Shown piece by piece: positions 44,047 to 52,584 of a stretch of DNA of 64,000 nt. Below the pieces are notes generated by a model that saw only the letters and a list, made by a program, of their open reading frames with translations, had not been told where the DNA came from and did not search any database. This DNA is from Streptomyces vinaceus (GTDB taxonomy: Bacteria > Actinomycetota > Actinomycetes > Streptomycetales > Streptomycetaceae). Location of the stretch: the NCBI RefSeq assembly GCF_008704935.1, contig NZ_CP023692.1, positions 7,231,501-7,295,500 on the forward strand. Direction: 5' to 3'. The first letter of the stretch is position 1. Each line of letters opens with the position of its first letter. The translations under genes were made by a program, and so were the position numbers.

Positions 44047-44319
44047 CTACTCCTCGTCGGCCGCCGTCCGGGATGACGCGGCCGCCCCGGCCTGCGCGGT
44101 CGGCCACTTGAGTTCGATCTCCAGCTCGATCTCCCCGTCGCCGACCTCGACCTCGACTTCGGTACGGATCTCGTCAGGGATGCGCAGGCTCAGGGTTCCG
44201 GGGCCGAGTTCCAGCTCGGCATTGCCGCCGTGCCTCAGGGCCTCCGCGAGGGCGGAGAGCTGATCGGCGGCCTCAAGGCGTGACAGGGAGCTCTTCTGTT
44301 CGAACTTGAGGTCACTCAC
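44047..44319 (-). CDS. Amphi-Trp domain protein
   Basis: A 90-residue protein with a short alternating amphipathic beta segment ending in a tryptophan: IEVEVGDGEIELEIELKWP, which fits the amphi-Trp family. The N-terminal helix (LKFEQKSSLSRLEAADQLSALAEAL) is typical of it. The GTG at 44319 was chosen since GGAGG lies five bases ahead; a TTG four codons earlier has no site. Such proteins are small, conserved and of unknown role. It lies between the monooxygenase relic and an aromatic-acid transporter. Confidence 0.8.
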   Translation of the reverse strand: MSDLKFEQKSSLSRLEAADQLSALAEALRHGGNAELELGPGTLSLRIPDEIRTEVEVEVGDGEIELEIELKWPTAQAGAAASSRTAADEE

Positions 44320-44428
44320 GGATGCCTCCAAACCGCTGCGACCAGCGGGTACGGCAGGTACTGCTCATTGTGGCGCGGAGCGGCGGGGCGGGCATCCCCA
44401 GGGCGTCGCAGACGGATTGCGCCGCAGC

Positions 44429-45799
44429 TCAGCGTTGCGGTGCATGGGCGAGCACGCCGGCGGCATCGGCGGGGGACCGGCCGGGTACGGACGCGGACAC
44501 GATGTCCGTACCCCTGCCCTGGCGCGGAACGAAGAGGGTCACCAGCGCGCCGAGGAGGGCGACACCGGCGAAGGCGTAGAACGCGTGGTGCGGCGAGACC
44601 CCGGCGCTCACCAGGGCTCCGCCGACGAGCGGCCCGCCGATGCCGCCGAGCCGGCCGAACCCGGCGCACCAGGCCACCCCGGCAGCGCGGGCCCGGGTGT
44701 CGTAGTAGTTCGCGACGAAGCCGTACACCAGGACCTGGGTGCCGATCGTACCGATCCCGGCCACCGCGACCAGGGCCAGCAGAGCACCGAGAGGCAGCCC
44801 CAGCGTGAGAAGCACGAGGGAGACGGCGGCCAGCACGAACGTCGACGTGATCACACGCTGCGGGCCCCTCCGATCGGCGGCCCGGGAGGCGAGTACCCCG
44901 CCGATGATCGCCCCGCCGTTCAGGGCGAGCAGGAACACCAGCGAGTACGACTTGCCGAAGCCGCTCTGCCCCATGATCTCGGGGAGCCACGTGTTCAGGG
45001 CGTAGGTGAGCAGAAGACCGGAGCAGCTCATCAGGCCGAGCAGCAGCGTGGGCAGCGCGTAGCGACGGCTCGCCAGAGCCGCGAAACCGACCTTCTTGCC
45101 CTCGGGCGCCCGCGTCGACTCGCCCAGCGTGACTCCGGTGCGCTCGGAGACCAGGTGGGCCCGCTCGGTGTGCCCGCGCGCCAGCAGCCACTTCGGGGAC
45201 TCGGGCAGGCGCAGCAGTGTGACCGGCAGGAGGACCACGAGAGGGGCCGCACCGAAGAGAAACAGGGTGCGCCAGCTGTCCCCACCGGACACGAGGAGGG
45301 CCATGACCGCGGCGAGGACACCGCCCACGGGGACGCCGCTGTAGACGATCGCGTTGTAGACGTTGCGGCGGTGGTGCGGTGCGAACTCGGCGACCATCGC
45401 GGCGGCGGTGGCCACCAGGGCGCCGACGCCGGTGCCGGTGAAGAAGCGCAGGACGCCGAACGAGGTGAGGCTCGTGGCGAATGCGCTCAGCCCCATGGCG
45501 ACGGAGAACCAGATGATTCCCGCGATCATGATGCGACGTCGTCCGACGTGGTCGCCGACCGCTCCGGCAGTCAGTGCGCCGACCATGACCCCCATGAGCG
45601 CGTACGAGCCGAGCGCGCCGGCCTGGGCGACGGAGAGGTGGCCGATCTGGCTCGGGTCGCGCAGGAAGTCGGGCACCACAGTCCCGTAGACGACCAGGTC
45701 ATAGCCGTCGAAGACCAGCGTGAGGGTGGTGATGGCAATGATCCAGCGCAGCGTCGTGCGGTGCTGCGGGCTGAGTCCGGTGTGCTGGGAGGTGTTCAT
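44429..45799 (-). CDS. MFS aromatic-acid:H+ symporter (PcaK/BenK-like)
   Basis: A 456-residue transporter with twelve helices. The helix 1 motif LVFDGYDLVVYGTVVPDF (DGYD) is the PcaK-type aromatic-acid signature. The 2-3 loop is GAVGDHVGRRRIM and the 8-9 loop RAADRRGPQRV. Members take up benzoate, protocatechuate, 4-hydroxybenzoate or related acids by proton symport. No aromatic degradation genes are nearby, so the substrate remains open. The ATG at 45799 fits the family N terminus. Confidence 0.9.
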   Translation of the reverse strand: MNTSQHTGLSPQHRTTLRWIIAITTLTLVFDGYDLVVYGTVVPDFLRDPSQIGHLSVAQAGALGSYALMGVMVGALTAGAVGDHVGRRRIMIAGIIWFSVAMGLSAFATSLTSFGVLRFFTGTGVGALVATAAAMVAEFAPHHRRNVYNAIVYSGVPVGGVLAAVMALLVSGGDSWRTLFLFGAAPLVVLLPVTLLRLPESPKWLLARGHTERAHLVSERTGVTLGESTRAPEGKKVGFAALASRRYALPTLLLGLMSCSGLLLTYALNTWLPEIMGQSGFGKSYSLVFLLALNGGAIIGGVLASRAADRRGPQRVITSTFVLAAVSLVLLTLGLPLGALLALVAVAGIGTIGTQVLVYGFVANYYDTRARAAGVAWCAGFGRLGGIGGPLVGGALVSAGVSPHHAFYAFAGVALLGALVTLFVPRQGRGTDIVSASVPGRSPADAAGVLAHAPQR

Positions 45800-46068
45800 C
45801 GTAGAGCCCCAATTGACCGTCTGATGGCGGTGGTAGAGCGTGAGCCAGTTGAACGTACGTCCGATGCCCCGCCGTCAAGGCCCGCGGGCTCGACATCCGT
45901 CATGTCGTACCCCGCCAGCGGCTTGCGGGCCCCGAGGAACGCCACGCGCTCCCGTGCGCCCCGCCTCCCGGGGCCGGTGTCGGCGAGCGTGAATCCTTTC
46001 CGGAGCTCCTCGCCTCTTGTGTGCGTACCGGTTGAACGGGCCGGTGGAACCGTGAGGAAGGAACAACC

Positions 46069-46158
46069 ATGACGGTCATCGGCCTGGTAGTGATCGGAGC
46101 CCTGCTCATCGGCGCGTGCAGCTGGCACCTGGTGCGGCGCTACCGGAGCGGAAGCTGA
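46069..46158 (+). CDS. 29-residue single-helix membrane peptide upstream of a sigma-factor gene
   Basis: MTVIGLVVIGALLIGACSWH, then LVRRYRSGS: one membrane helix with a basic C-terminal tail and a cysteine. The ATG has AGGAAGG seven bases ahead, a good ribosome-binding site, so translation is well supported despite the small size. It lies 43 bp before the sigma-factor gene on the same strand. It may be a regulatory or membrane-stress peptide. Homologues cannot be recognised by eye at this length. Confidence 0.6.
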   Translation: MTVIGLVVIGALLIGACSWHLVRRYRSGS

Positions 46159-46201
46159 CCGGCGCCCGCACGCGGAGGACACTTCCGAGGATGAGGAACA
46201 G

Positions 46202-46813
46202 ATGAACCCACGCCACACCTGGCCGGACGAGCGGCTGATCAAGGCCGCTCAGGACGGCGACGTCACCTCGCTCACCACCGTCGTGGTGGAATCGCAGCCG
46301 CATGTGCGCAAGTTCGCGCTGTCGCTGTGCGCCTCGCCGCAGGACGCGGAGGACGCGGCGCAGGAGGCGCTGATCATCCTCTACAGGAAGATCGGCACCC
46401 TGCGGGCCACGGGCGCCCTCGCCTCGTGGATGTTCCGGATCGTGCGCAACGAATGCCTGCGGCAGGTCGGACTGCTCGTCTCGCGCGGCGACGGGGCGTC
46501 GACCGTTCCGGAGGCCCCGGCGGAGCCGTCCGCCGAGGACGCGGTGCTGCGCAGGCTGGAGGTGGAGAGGGTCGCGGCCGCGGTCGGCGCCCTTCCCCGC
46601 GACCAGCGGCAGGTACTGATCATGCGGGACCTACAGGGTCTGCCGGGCAGGACCGTGGCCCATTCGCTCGGTCTGAGCGGCGCCGCGATGAAATCGCGGC
46701 TGCACCGAGCACGTGCGGCACTGCGCCACGCACTGGCGACGACCGAGCGGACGACCGCCCCCGCGTCCGACCGATCCGTCGACCCGTCAGCCGAAAGGGA
46801 CGCAACACAGTGA
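46202..46813 (+). CDS. ECF-type RNA polymerase sigma factor
   Basis: A 203-residue sigma factor with region 2 (about 10-95; VVVESQPHVRKFALSL, DAEDAAQEALIILYRKIGTLR) and region 4 (about 125-180; LPRDQRQVLIMRDLQGLPGR with HTH LGLSGAAMKSRLHRARAAL). Regions 1.2 and 3 are missing, so it is ECF. A Ser/Thr-rich C-terminal tail (ATTERTTAPASDRSVDPSAER) is unusual. GAGGA lies five bases before the ATG. The next gene starts inside its stop. No classical anti-sigma with HxxxCxxC follows; the coupled CPTC membrane protein could take that role, but only by inference. Confidence 0.9.
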   Translation: MNPRHTWPDERLIKAAQDGDVTSLTTVVVESQPHVRKFALSLCASPQDAEDAAQEALIILYRKIGTLRATGALASWMFRIVRNECLRQVGLLVSRGDGASTVPEAPAEPSAEDAVLRRLEVERVAAAVGALPRDQRQVLIMRDLQGLPGRTVAHSLGLSGAAMKSRLHRARAALRHALATTERTTAPASDRSVDPSAERDATQ

Positions 46814-47172
46814 ACACAGTGAACACAGTGAACACAGCGAACCCCGTGCGCAGGAACAGCACTCAAGGCGCGCAGGGCCGGCCCATCGCACCGTGCGCCT
46901 CATCCGTAGCGGCCGGGAGGAACTTCGCCAGCACGTCCGTCCCGCGCCACCTGGCGCGCGGTGCCATCGGATTGGGGTTGATCATCGGCTCGATCGCCTC
47001 GGTACCCACCCTCGGACCGGCTTCCCTGCTGGCGGCCCCCCTGGCCCTGGTCGCCTTCCGGGGCTGTCCCACCTGCTGGTTGGTGGGTCTCGCGCAGACC
47101 ATCTCCCGAGGCCGGCTGGAGCGCCGGTGCGCGGACGGCGTCTGCACCCTCACCAAGGCGCACCCGTCGTAG
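46810..47172 (+). CDS. DUF2892-like membrane protein with CPTC motif, coupled to the sigma gene
   Basis: A 120-residue protein starting at a GTG at 46810 that overlaps the sigma stop (GTGA). The first residues NTVNTVNTANP come from a nine-base repeat (GTGAACACA) at 46810-46836, which offers three possible GTG starts. Two hydrophobic segments follow (GAIGLGLIIGSIASVPTLG and SLLAAPLALVAFRG), then GCPTCWLVGL and a Cys-rich end (RRCADGVCTL). It is similar to the DUF2892 (YgaP N-terminal) family. The CxxC and CxxxxC may be redox-active or bind metal and could modulate the sigma factor. This is inferred from position only. Confidence 0.72.
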   Translation: MNTVNTVNTANPVRRNSTQGAQGRPIAPCASSVAAGRNFASTSVPRHLARGAIGLGLIIGSIASVPTLGPASLLAAPLALVAFRGCPTCWLVGLAQTISRGRLERRCADGVCTLTKAHPS

Positions 47173-47227
47173 ACGAGGGACGCGGGCGGCGGTCGGGCAG
47201 GCGACGGGACCGGAACACGGCCGGAAT

Positions 47228-47241
47228 GGAAAATGTTTTCC
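47228..47241. promoter_or_regulatory. Palindrome upstream of the amidohydrolase gene
   Basis: GGAAAA-TG-TTTTCC, a perfect 6-bp dyad in an AT-rich pocket 126 bp before the amidohydrolase ATG. Operator-like, but no regulator is adjacent. Confidence 0.45.
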
Positions 47242-47366
47242 GCAGACGCCTATGGAAGGCCCGTCGGCTGGGAATGCTGGGTGTAATCTCCCGCATCTGC
47301 TCGACGCGCCGTCACCGCGTCGTCCGGGCGGGCCTTCCGTTCTGAGCTCTCGGGAGGTACCACGCC

Positions 47367-48797
47367 ATGCAGTCGAACCCCACTCCGCCGCCGGCCCGCA
47401 GCCGCCGCGATCTCCTCACCGGCCTCGGCGCGGCCGCCGCCGCCCCGCTCCTCCTCGGTGCCACCGCCCGCTCCGCCCCCCGTAACGGCCTCGCCCACCG
47501 CCCCGTTCCGGTCAGCCGTACGGTCCTGCTCCGGGGCGCCGCCCTGGTGCTCACCATGGACCCCGCCTTAGGCAGCGGCCCCCTCGGCCCGGTGGAGAAC
47601 GCCGACGTCCTGATGCGGAACGGAGCCATCGCCTCCGTGGGCAAGGCGCTCCATGCCCCGCCCGGCGCCTCGGTGGTGGACACCTCGGGCAAGCTGGTCA
47701 TGCCGGGCTTCGTCGACACCCACACACACCTCTGGCAGGCCGCGATCCGCGGCGGCTGTACCGACGGTGACCTGTTCGGCTGGTTCGAGCGTTGTACCGA
47801 CCCCGCGCGCGGCCGGCTGACCCCTGCGGCGCTCCACAGTTTCGTACGCCTGGCCGCCCTCGACGCCGTCCAGTCGGGCGTGACCACCCTCGTGGACTGG
47901 GTGGACATCTTCGCCTACGACCTCGTCGAGAGCTACGTACGGGCACTGGCCGGCAGCGGGGTGCGGTTCACCTACGCGATGTACCCGCCCAAGCCCGATG
48001 GGGCCCTGCTCACGAAGGTGAAGAAGGAACTCGTGGACCCGGTACCCCTCGGTTCCTTCCAGGTCGCCACGCACGCGGCGCGGTCGGCCCAGTACCTCAA
48101 CCGCGCGCACTGGGAGGCCGCCCAGGACATGGGAGTCATGCTCAACTCCCATGTCCTGGAACGCCCCGAGCAGCGCGCCGACGACCCCGTCGGGGTCCTC
48201 GCCGACATCGGGGCGCTGGGGCCGCGGCTCCTGGTCAACCACGCGATCCACCTGACCGACGAGGAGATCGCCGCTCTCGCGGACCACGACGCGCGTGCGG
48301 TCCACTGCCCGTTGAGCAACATGCGTCTGGGATCCGGCGTCATGAGGCTCTCGGAGTTCAGACGACGGGGCGTCAAGGTCGGCCTCGGGCTGGACGGCGG
48401 CACCAACGACACCTCCGACTTCCAGGCCCTGATGAAGACGGCCATCGGCCTGCAACGCTCCCATGCCATGGACGCGGGGGTCTTCCCGCAGGTGCAGGAC
48501 GTCCTGCGGATGGCCACTCTGGGCGGCGCCGAGGCCATCGGCATCGCCGACCGGGTGGGCTCCCTGACTCCCGGCAAGCGGGCTGACGTGATCGTCATCG
48601 ACCCGGCGGCCCTGAACTTCGCGCCCCGCTTCGAGTGGGTCGGCCAGATCGTCTTCAACGGCCGGCCCGAGAACATCGACTCCGTGTTCGTGGACGGACG
48701 CCCGCTGAAATTCGGTGGCCGACTGGTCGACATCGACACGGGCGAAGTGGTGCGGGAGGCCGAGACGGCGGCCACCCGCCTCCACGCAGCCGGATAA
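47367..48797 (+). CDS. Tat-exported amidohydrolase (TrzN/atrazine hydrolase-deaminase superfamily)
   Basis: A 476-residue amidohydrolase. The N-terminal Tat signal is PARSRRDLLTGLGAAAAAPLLLG. The metal-binding motifs are FVDTHTHLWQAAIRGG, LVNHAIHLTDEE, and VGLGLDGGTNDTSDFQAL. They fit the cytosine/guanine deaminase or chlorohydrolase group. Export is rare for deaminases, suggesting an extracellular nucleobase or xenobiotic substrate. Codon 68 is TTA (47568-47570), so its translation needs the bldA tRNA and should be late in growth. The 3' end abuts an IS5-type element. GGGAGGT precedes the ATG. Confidence 0.87.
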   Translation: MQSNPTPPPARSRRDLLTGLGAAAAAPLLLGATARSAPRNGLAHRPVPVSRTVLLRGAALVLTMDPALGSGPLGPVENADVLMRNGAIASVGKALHAPPGASVVDTSGKLVMPGFVDTHTHLWQAAIRGGCTDGDLFGWFERCTDPARGRLTPAALHSFVRLAALDAVQSGVTTLVDWVDIFAYDLVESYVRALAGSGVRFTYAMYPPKPDGALLTKVKKELVDPVPLGSFQVATHAARSAQYLNRAHWEAAQDMGVMLNSHVLERPEQRADDPVGVLADIGALGPRLLVNHAIHLTDEEIAALADHDARAVHCPLSNMRLGSGVMRLSEFRRRGVKVGLGLDGGTNDTSDFQALMKTAIGLQRSHAMDAGVFPQVQDVLRMATLGGAEAIGIADRVGSLTPGKRADVIVIDPAALNFAPRFEWVGQIVFNGRPENIDSVFVDGRPLKFGGRLVDIDTGEVVREAETAATRLHAAG

Positions 48798-49597
48798 CTG
48801 ATCGTTTCAGAATGAGTTGAGCCGCTGGTCTTGTACCCGACGGTCTTGGTCCGCAGGGGGTCAAGAGTGCGCGTTGGTCTGGTTCCCGACGACCTGTGGG
48901 AGCGGGTGGCCCCGCTGCTGCCGCCTGCTCCCGAACGGCGCCATCGCCACCCCAGGCGGCTACGCGTTCCCGACCGAGTGGCACTCGTCGGCACCATGTA
49001 TGTGCTGCGGCCAGGCGTCGCATGGCGTGATGTCCCTGCGGAGACGGTGGGTTGTTCCGGGGTGACTGCCTGGCGCCGGCGGCGAGAACGGACCGAGGCC
49101 AGCGTCTGGCGGCGCCTGCACGCCGCCCTGCTGACCGAACTTCGCCGCGCCGGCCTGCTGGACCTGGACGACTGCTCCTTAGACGGCACGCACCTCCGGG
49201 CCCTCAGAGGGGGGATCAGGTCGGGCCCTCGCCCGTCGACCGCGCCCGTCCCGGCTCCAAGCACCACCGACGCCGTCCCGTCGATCCGGGGTCCGCGGGG
49301 GCGTCCCCGCCGCAAGCCTCAGCGACTGTATGCCGACCGAGGCTACGACTTCGACAAGTGCCGCCGCCTGCTGTGGAAGCGGGGCATCAAGCCGTTCATC
49401 GCGCGACGCGGCTTCGCTCATGGTCCCGGACTGGGCAAGGTGCGCTGGGTGGTCGAGCGCGCCTTCGCCTGGCTGCACCAGTTCAAACGGCTCCGCACCC
49501 GCTACGAGCGACGCGCCGATCTCCACCAGGGCCTGCTCGAACTGGCCTGCAGCCTCATATGCCTGCGCCGCCTGCGCACCTCTTCCTGACGCGATCA
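48798..49597 (+). mobile_element. IS5-family insertion sequence, decayed
   Basis: About 0.8 kb with terminal inverted repeats: TGATCGTTTCAGAATGAG at 48799-48816 and its 14/18-matching complement at 49580-49597. It contains one transposase gene with internal loss. The left end abuts the amidohydrolase stop (one base) and the right end provides the TGA stop of the DUF6896 gene. No target duplication is evident, so the insertion is old or the ends have been altered. Confidence 0.78.
48867..49589 (+). pseudogene. IS5-family transposase, internally deleted
   Basis: The 5' part (GLVPDDLWERVAPLLPPAPER and the first catalytic Asp in SLDGTHLRAL) and the 3' part (RLYADRGYDFDKCRRLLWKRG and ERAFAWLHQFKRLRTRYE with the catalytic Glu) match IS5-type transposases of about 270 residues. 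Between them one G is lost from a run of six at 49209-49214, and about 30 codons are missing after GSKHH, so the central segment with the second catalytic Asp is gone. The two changes restore the frame, giving a 240-residue open reading frame that cannot be active. TTA codon at 49179. Confidence 0.85.
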
Positions 49598-49999
49598 ATT
49601 GGCTGCGCTGAACCACCCCGGTCGCACCTCGGTCAGAAGTGATTGCAAGGACCGTGCCGCTGTCCGCAGGTCCTGCTCCGTGACGTCAAGAGGCTCCGGC
49701 AGGCTCAGCCCGTACCGGCGCAGCCGCCAGAGGTCGAAGATTTCGCTCCCGTCAGCTGCGAAGTCGACGTCGACCTCGGTGCCGTTGTCGCCGACGAAGC
49801 GGCACCCTGCCCCATGCACCGTGTAGGAGTAGGTGCCGATGCGCCCACTGCGGCTGAGGATACGGCGCGAGCGGACCAAGCCGACGACATCTGCGAGTCG
49901 CTCAAGCGACGGGATTGCCGCCCGCGTGGCCTCGTCAACTGCGTTCAGAGCGTCGACGTAACCAAGCACGAGTTCCCGTGCATCCCCAACCCGTTCCAT
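49595..49999 (-). CDS. DUF6896-domain protein
   Basis: A 134-residue protein with ELVLGYVDALNAVDEATRAA and GCRFVGDNGTEVDVDF, then IFDLWRLRRYGLSL, the conserved pattern of DUF6896. This family is small, cytoplasmic and uncharacterised, often near polymorphic-toxin loci. The stop codon TGA is exactly the outer end of the IS inverted repeat, so the element may have supplied it and trimmed the natural C terminus. The ATG at 49999 is the first in frame. Confidence 0.75.
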   Translation of the reverse strand: MERVGDARELVLGYVDALNAVDEATRAAIPSLERLADVVGLVRSRRILSRSGRIGTYSYTVHGAGCRFVGDNGTEVDVDFAADGSEIFDLWRLRRYGLSLPEPLDVTEQDLRTAARSLQSLLTEVRPGWFSAAN

Positions 50000-50065
50000 A
50001 CGGCGTCATCCCCCTGAGCCTGTGGCTGAAGGCATTGTTCCATGGGCTGCCAGCGTCTCCGCAGC

Positions 50066-51501
50066 TCAGTCCCCTTCGGTGGGCAGCCAGCAGCCGTGCA
50101 GGCCGAGCGGGACCCGGACGGGGACGCGGGCGCGCGCCACCGGCCCGGAGGCCGGGTCCTCGGCGGGGACGACCAGGAACCAGCTCGCCCCGTCGGTGCG
50201 GTCGGTGGCGAAGGTGAGCCAGTAGCCGCGCTCCTCGGAGTCGGTACCCGGCTCGGGAGCGAAGACCGGCTCTCCGACCGACAGGTCTCCGGCGTCCCAG
50301 ACCCTCGCGCCCCCCGTCAGCGCGTCGTGGAAGCGCACCGCGTCGTACTCGCCGGCCAGCAGGTCCGACCGGCCGGTCGACGTGGCCAGTGCGGTGTACC
50401 GATGGCGCCGGCCGATGAGGCGGTCGTTGATGCGGGGGAACTCCACCCGGGCGTCGTCCAGCAGGGTGCGGGTCATGGTGCCCGCCCGGGGGTCGATGCG
50501 CGCCCGTGCCAGACCGCCGCTGACCGGGTCCTGCGCCGCCCCCGGTGCGTCCCCGACGGTCAGCCGGCTCCACTGCACGTAGTCCAGCACCACCGGGGCG
50601 TCCGCGCCCGGGCCGTCGTCGTACGCGTTCACGGTGTGCCACAGCCAGAAGGCCTCGTCGGCCGCCCAGCGCGGAGGCCCGCCGTCGCGCGGGATCAGGA
50701 CCACACGGGTACCCCGCTCGGGCCGCCAGGCCAGGAACGATTCGCCCGCCATGGCGGCGTCCAGGTCGAAGAAGGCGGGCGCGAGGACCAGGACGGCGTA
50801 GCGGCCGGTCAACGCCATGTCGTGGATCATCATCGGCTCGTCCACGCCCTCGACGGGCGTGGGACCGTGGGTGACTACGCCGTCGCGGCCGATGACCGAC
50901 CAGGTCAGGTAGGGCGGCTCCAGGCCGTAACAGAAGACGACCATCTCGCCCGTGACCGGGTCGATCTTGGGGTGGGCGGTGATCCCCGCCGGCAGGCTCC
51001 CGTCGAAGTCCTCGCGGCCCAGCGTCTCCAGCCCGGCGCCGATCCGGTACGGGCAGGCCGACTCGGCGAGCGCCAGCAGCCGGCCCCCGTGCCGTACGAC
51101 GTTGATGTCGGGCAGGTCCCGGAAGGTGCCGGCGAGCTCCGGTCCGACCTGCGCGGCATCCGGCATGATCATCGACTCCAGCCCTCCCACAGGGCCCGCC
51201 CGGCCCGCTCCTCGGCCTCCAGGGCGGGGGTGCGTACGAACCGGTTGCGATAGCGGGCGCGGCCTTCCGAGAGCCACACCCCGTGCAGCATGCCGTCGCC
51301 GTCGATGGGGTACAGGTACGAGCCGATCGGCGTGAAGCGGGGATTGGGCCCGTTGCGCAGGTACAGGCCGTCCAGCGCGGCCGGGATCCGGCCCGTCACC
51401 TCCAGCTCGGCGACGTCGACCTCCTCGGTCACCGGCGCGAAGGGGCCCAGCAGGTGGGGGACGCGGGTGGGGTCGAAACGGGGCGGCGTGTGCGTGTTCA
51501 C
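50066..51501 (-). pseudogene. Carotenoid oxygenase family, one-base frameshift
   Basis: The N terminus (FDPTRVPHLLGPFAPV, LDGLYLRNGPNPRF, GDGMLHGVWLSEG) is in one frame up to about 51181, and the rest (MIMPDAAQVGPELAG to GLHGCWLPTEGD) in another. Adding one base restores ALWEG-x-ESMIMPD with no other loss, for a 478-residue enzyme. The four iron histidines are visible in ITAHPKID, MMIHDMAL, LWHTVNAY and LHGCW. The family cleaves carotenoids or stilbenes (apocarotenoid/lignostilbene dioxygenases). The GTG at 51501 has GGAGG four bases ahead. Confidence 0.85.
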
Positions 51502-51673
51502 GGAACCTCCCGGAGCCTGGTGCGGCACCTCCCGGCACCTTCCAGTGAAACGCGGCACGGCCCCCCTGCCACGCGCCCCGGCGGCACCGAGAACCGGCCG
51601 ACGACCGCCCCTTCCCGGCTGACGTCCCTGATTTCCGCGTGGCCCTACGGTCGGCCGTCGCGTAGTGCCGCTC

Positions 51674-52333
51674 TCACCAGGGGCTGCGGATCCGGACTTC
51701 CAGGGCGCGGATCCGGTCCTGGTCGTTCGGGCGAAGTCTCAGCAGCAAGTCCTCGGCGACGACGCGGTCACGCTGCCAGATGGTGCACAGCGTCTCCAGG
51801 GCGGCTTCGGAGACCTCCCGCTGTTCGTCGGTGGCGGCGTCCGCCAAGGCCTCCATGACCTGCCTGGAGCGCAGTCCGGCGACCGCCCGTGCAATCCGGA
51901 CCCGCTGCTCGGTGGAGACTGTCGGGTCGGAGAGCGAGACGAGCACATCGGCTGTGTCGTGGGCATCCTGACGGGGCAGCACCCAGAAGACGAAGACGAG
52001 CTGCGTACCCACCATGACCAGGTACGACAACGGCATGAGCAGGCCTACGGGCAGTGGCAGGAGCAGCGGGAGCGCGACCATCCAGCCACCCCGGATCCGC
52101 TGAATGCCGCCGTCGGGCGGTTCGAATCGCCTGTCGGCCAACAGGATGATCACGAACATGGTGGCGATCGTGAGGAGCGGCACCCCGATCAGCCCCAGTC
52201 CCATGCCCGCGACGAACACCTCACCGAAGGGGTCGTCGGCGCGCGGCAGAATCGCCACCGCGATGGCCCAGCCGAGCAGTGCGGTCAGGACGTAGCGCTG
52301 CGAAGAGAGGCGCAGCCACGCTCCCGTCGTCAT
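51674..52333 (-). CDS. Membrane protein with HEAT-like tail
   Basis: A 219-residue protein. The N-terminal half has three or four transmembrane helices (YVLTALLGWAIAVAILP, GLGLIGVPLLTIATMFVIILL, MVALPLLLPLPVGLLMPLSYLVMVG). The C-terminal half (from LVSLSDPTVSTEQRVRIARAV) is soluble and helical with charged repeats. No catalytic motif. The start at 52333 was picked as the N terminus before the first helix; an upstream start adds an Arg-rich leader. A 16-bp perfect palindrome lies about 107 bp upstream. Function unknown. Confidence 0.75.
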   Translation of the reverse strand: MTTGAWLRLSSQRYVLTALLGWAIAVAILPRADDPFGEVFVAGMGLGLIGVPLLTIATMFVIILLADRRFEPPDGGIQRIRGGWMVALPLLLPLPVGLLMPLSYLVMVGTQLVFVFWVLPRQDAHDTADVLVSLSDPTVSTEQRVRIARAVAGLRSRQVMEALADAATDEQREVSEAALETLCTIWQRDRVVAEDLLLRLRPNDQDRIRALEVRIRSPW

Positions 52334-52439
52334 TCCTCGTGCCTCGTTTCGTACCTGTACTTCCCGCGGAGGTTCGTGACGCTGGAGCTGTGCTCGGCCA
52401 GGGGGTTTCCCTTGATCCGGCGTCACCCTACCCCACCTA

Positions 52440-52455
52440 ATTGAACGCGTTCAAT
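52440..52455. promoter_or_regulatory. 16-bp perfect palindrome, TetR-like operator candidate
   Basis: ATTGAACGCGTTCAAT, self-complementary over its whole length, lies about 107 bp upstream of the membrane-protein gene. Many TetR-family operators look like this. The regulator is not adjacent. Confidence 0.5.
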
Positions 52456-52523
52456 GCTGTCCGGTGTCATGACAGGTAGTCCCCTCGGGCGGCTCGGTCC
52501 GCGGTCGTGTCCCGGGTACGGAG

Positions 52524-52556
52524 AGGCCCCGCACCTTCGGGGAAGGTGCGGGGCCT
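52524..52556 (-). terminator. Strong hairpin after the FG-GAP gene
   Basis: AGGCCCCGCACCTT (52524-52537) pairs perfectly with AAGGTGCGGGGCCT (52543-52556), with a 5-base loop. It lies 29 bp past the stop of the long secreted-protein gene on the minus strand. Confidence 0.82.
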
Positions 52557-52584
52557 TGGGGCTATCGGCGGGGAGCCGGCCGGG

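Noticed and set aside
48798..49597. Active transposon
   Set aside because: The transposase lacks its second catalytic aspartate and no target duplication is visible.
52110..52140. GGTTCGAATC, resembling a tRNA T-arm
   Set aside because: Inside the membrane-protein coding sequence, without acceptor or anticodon stems.
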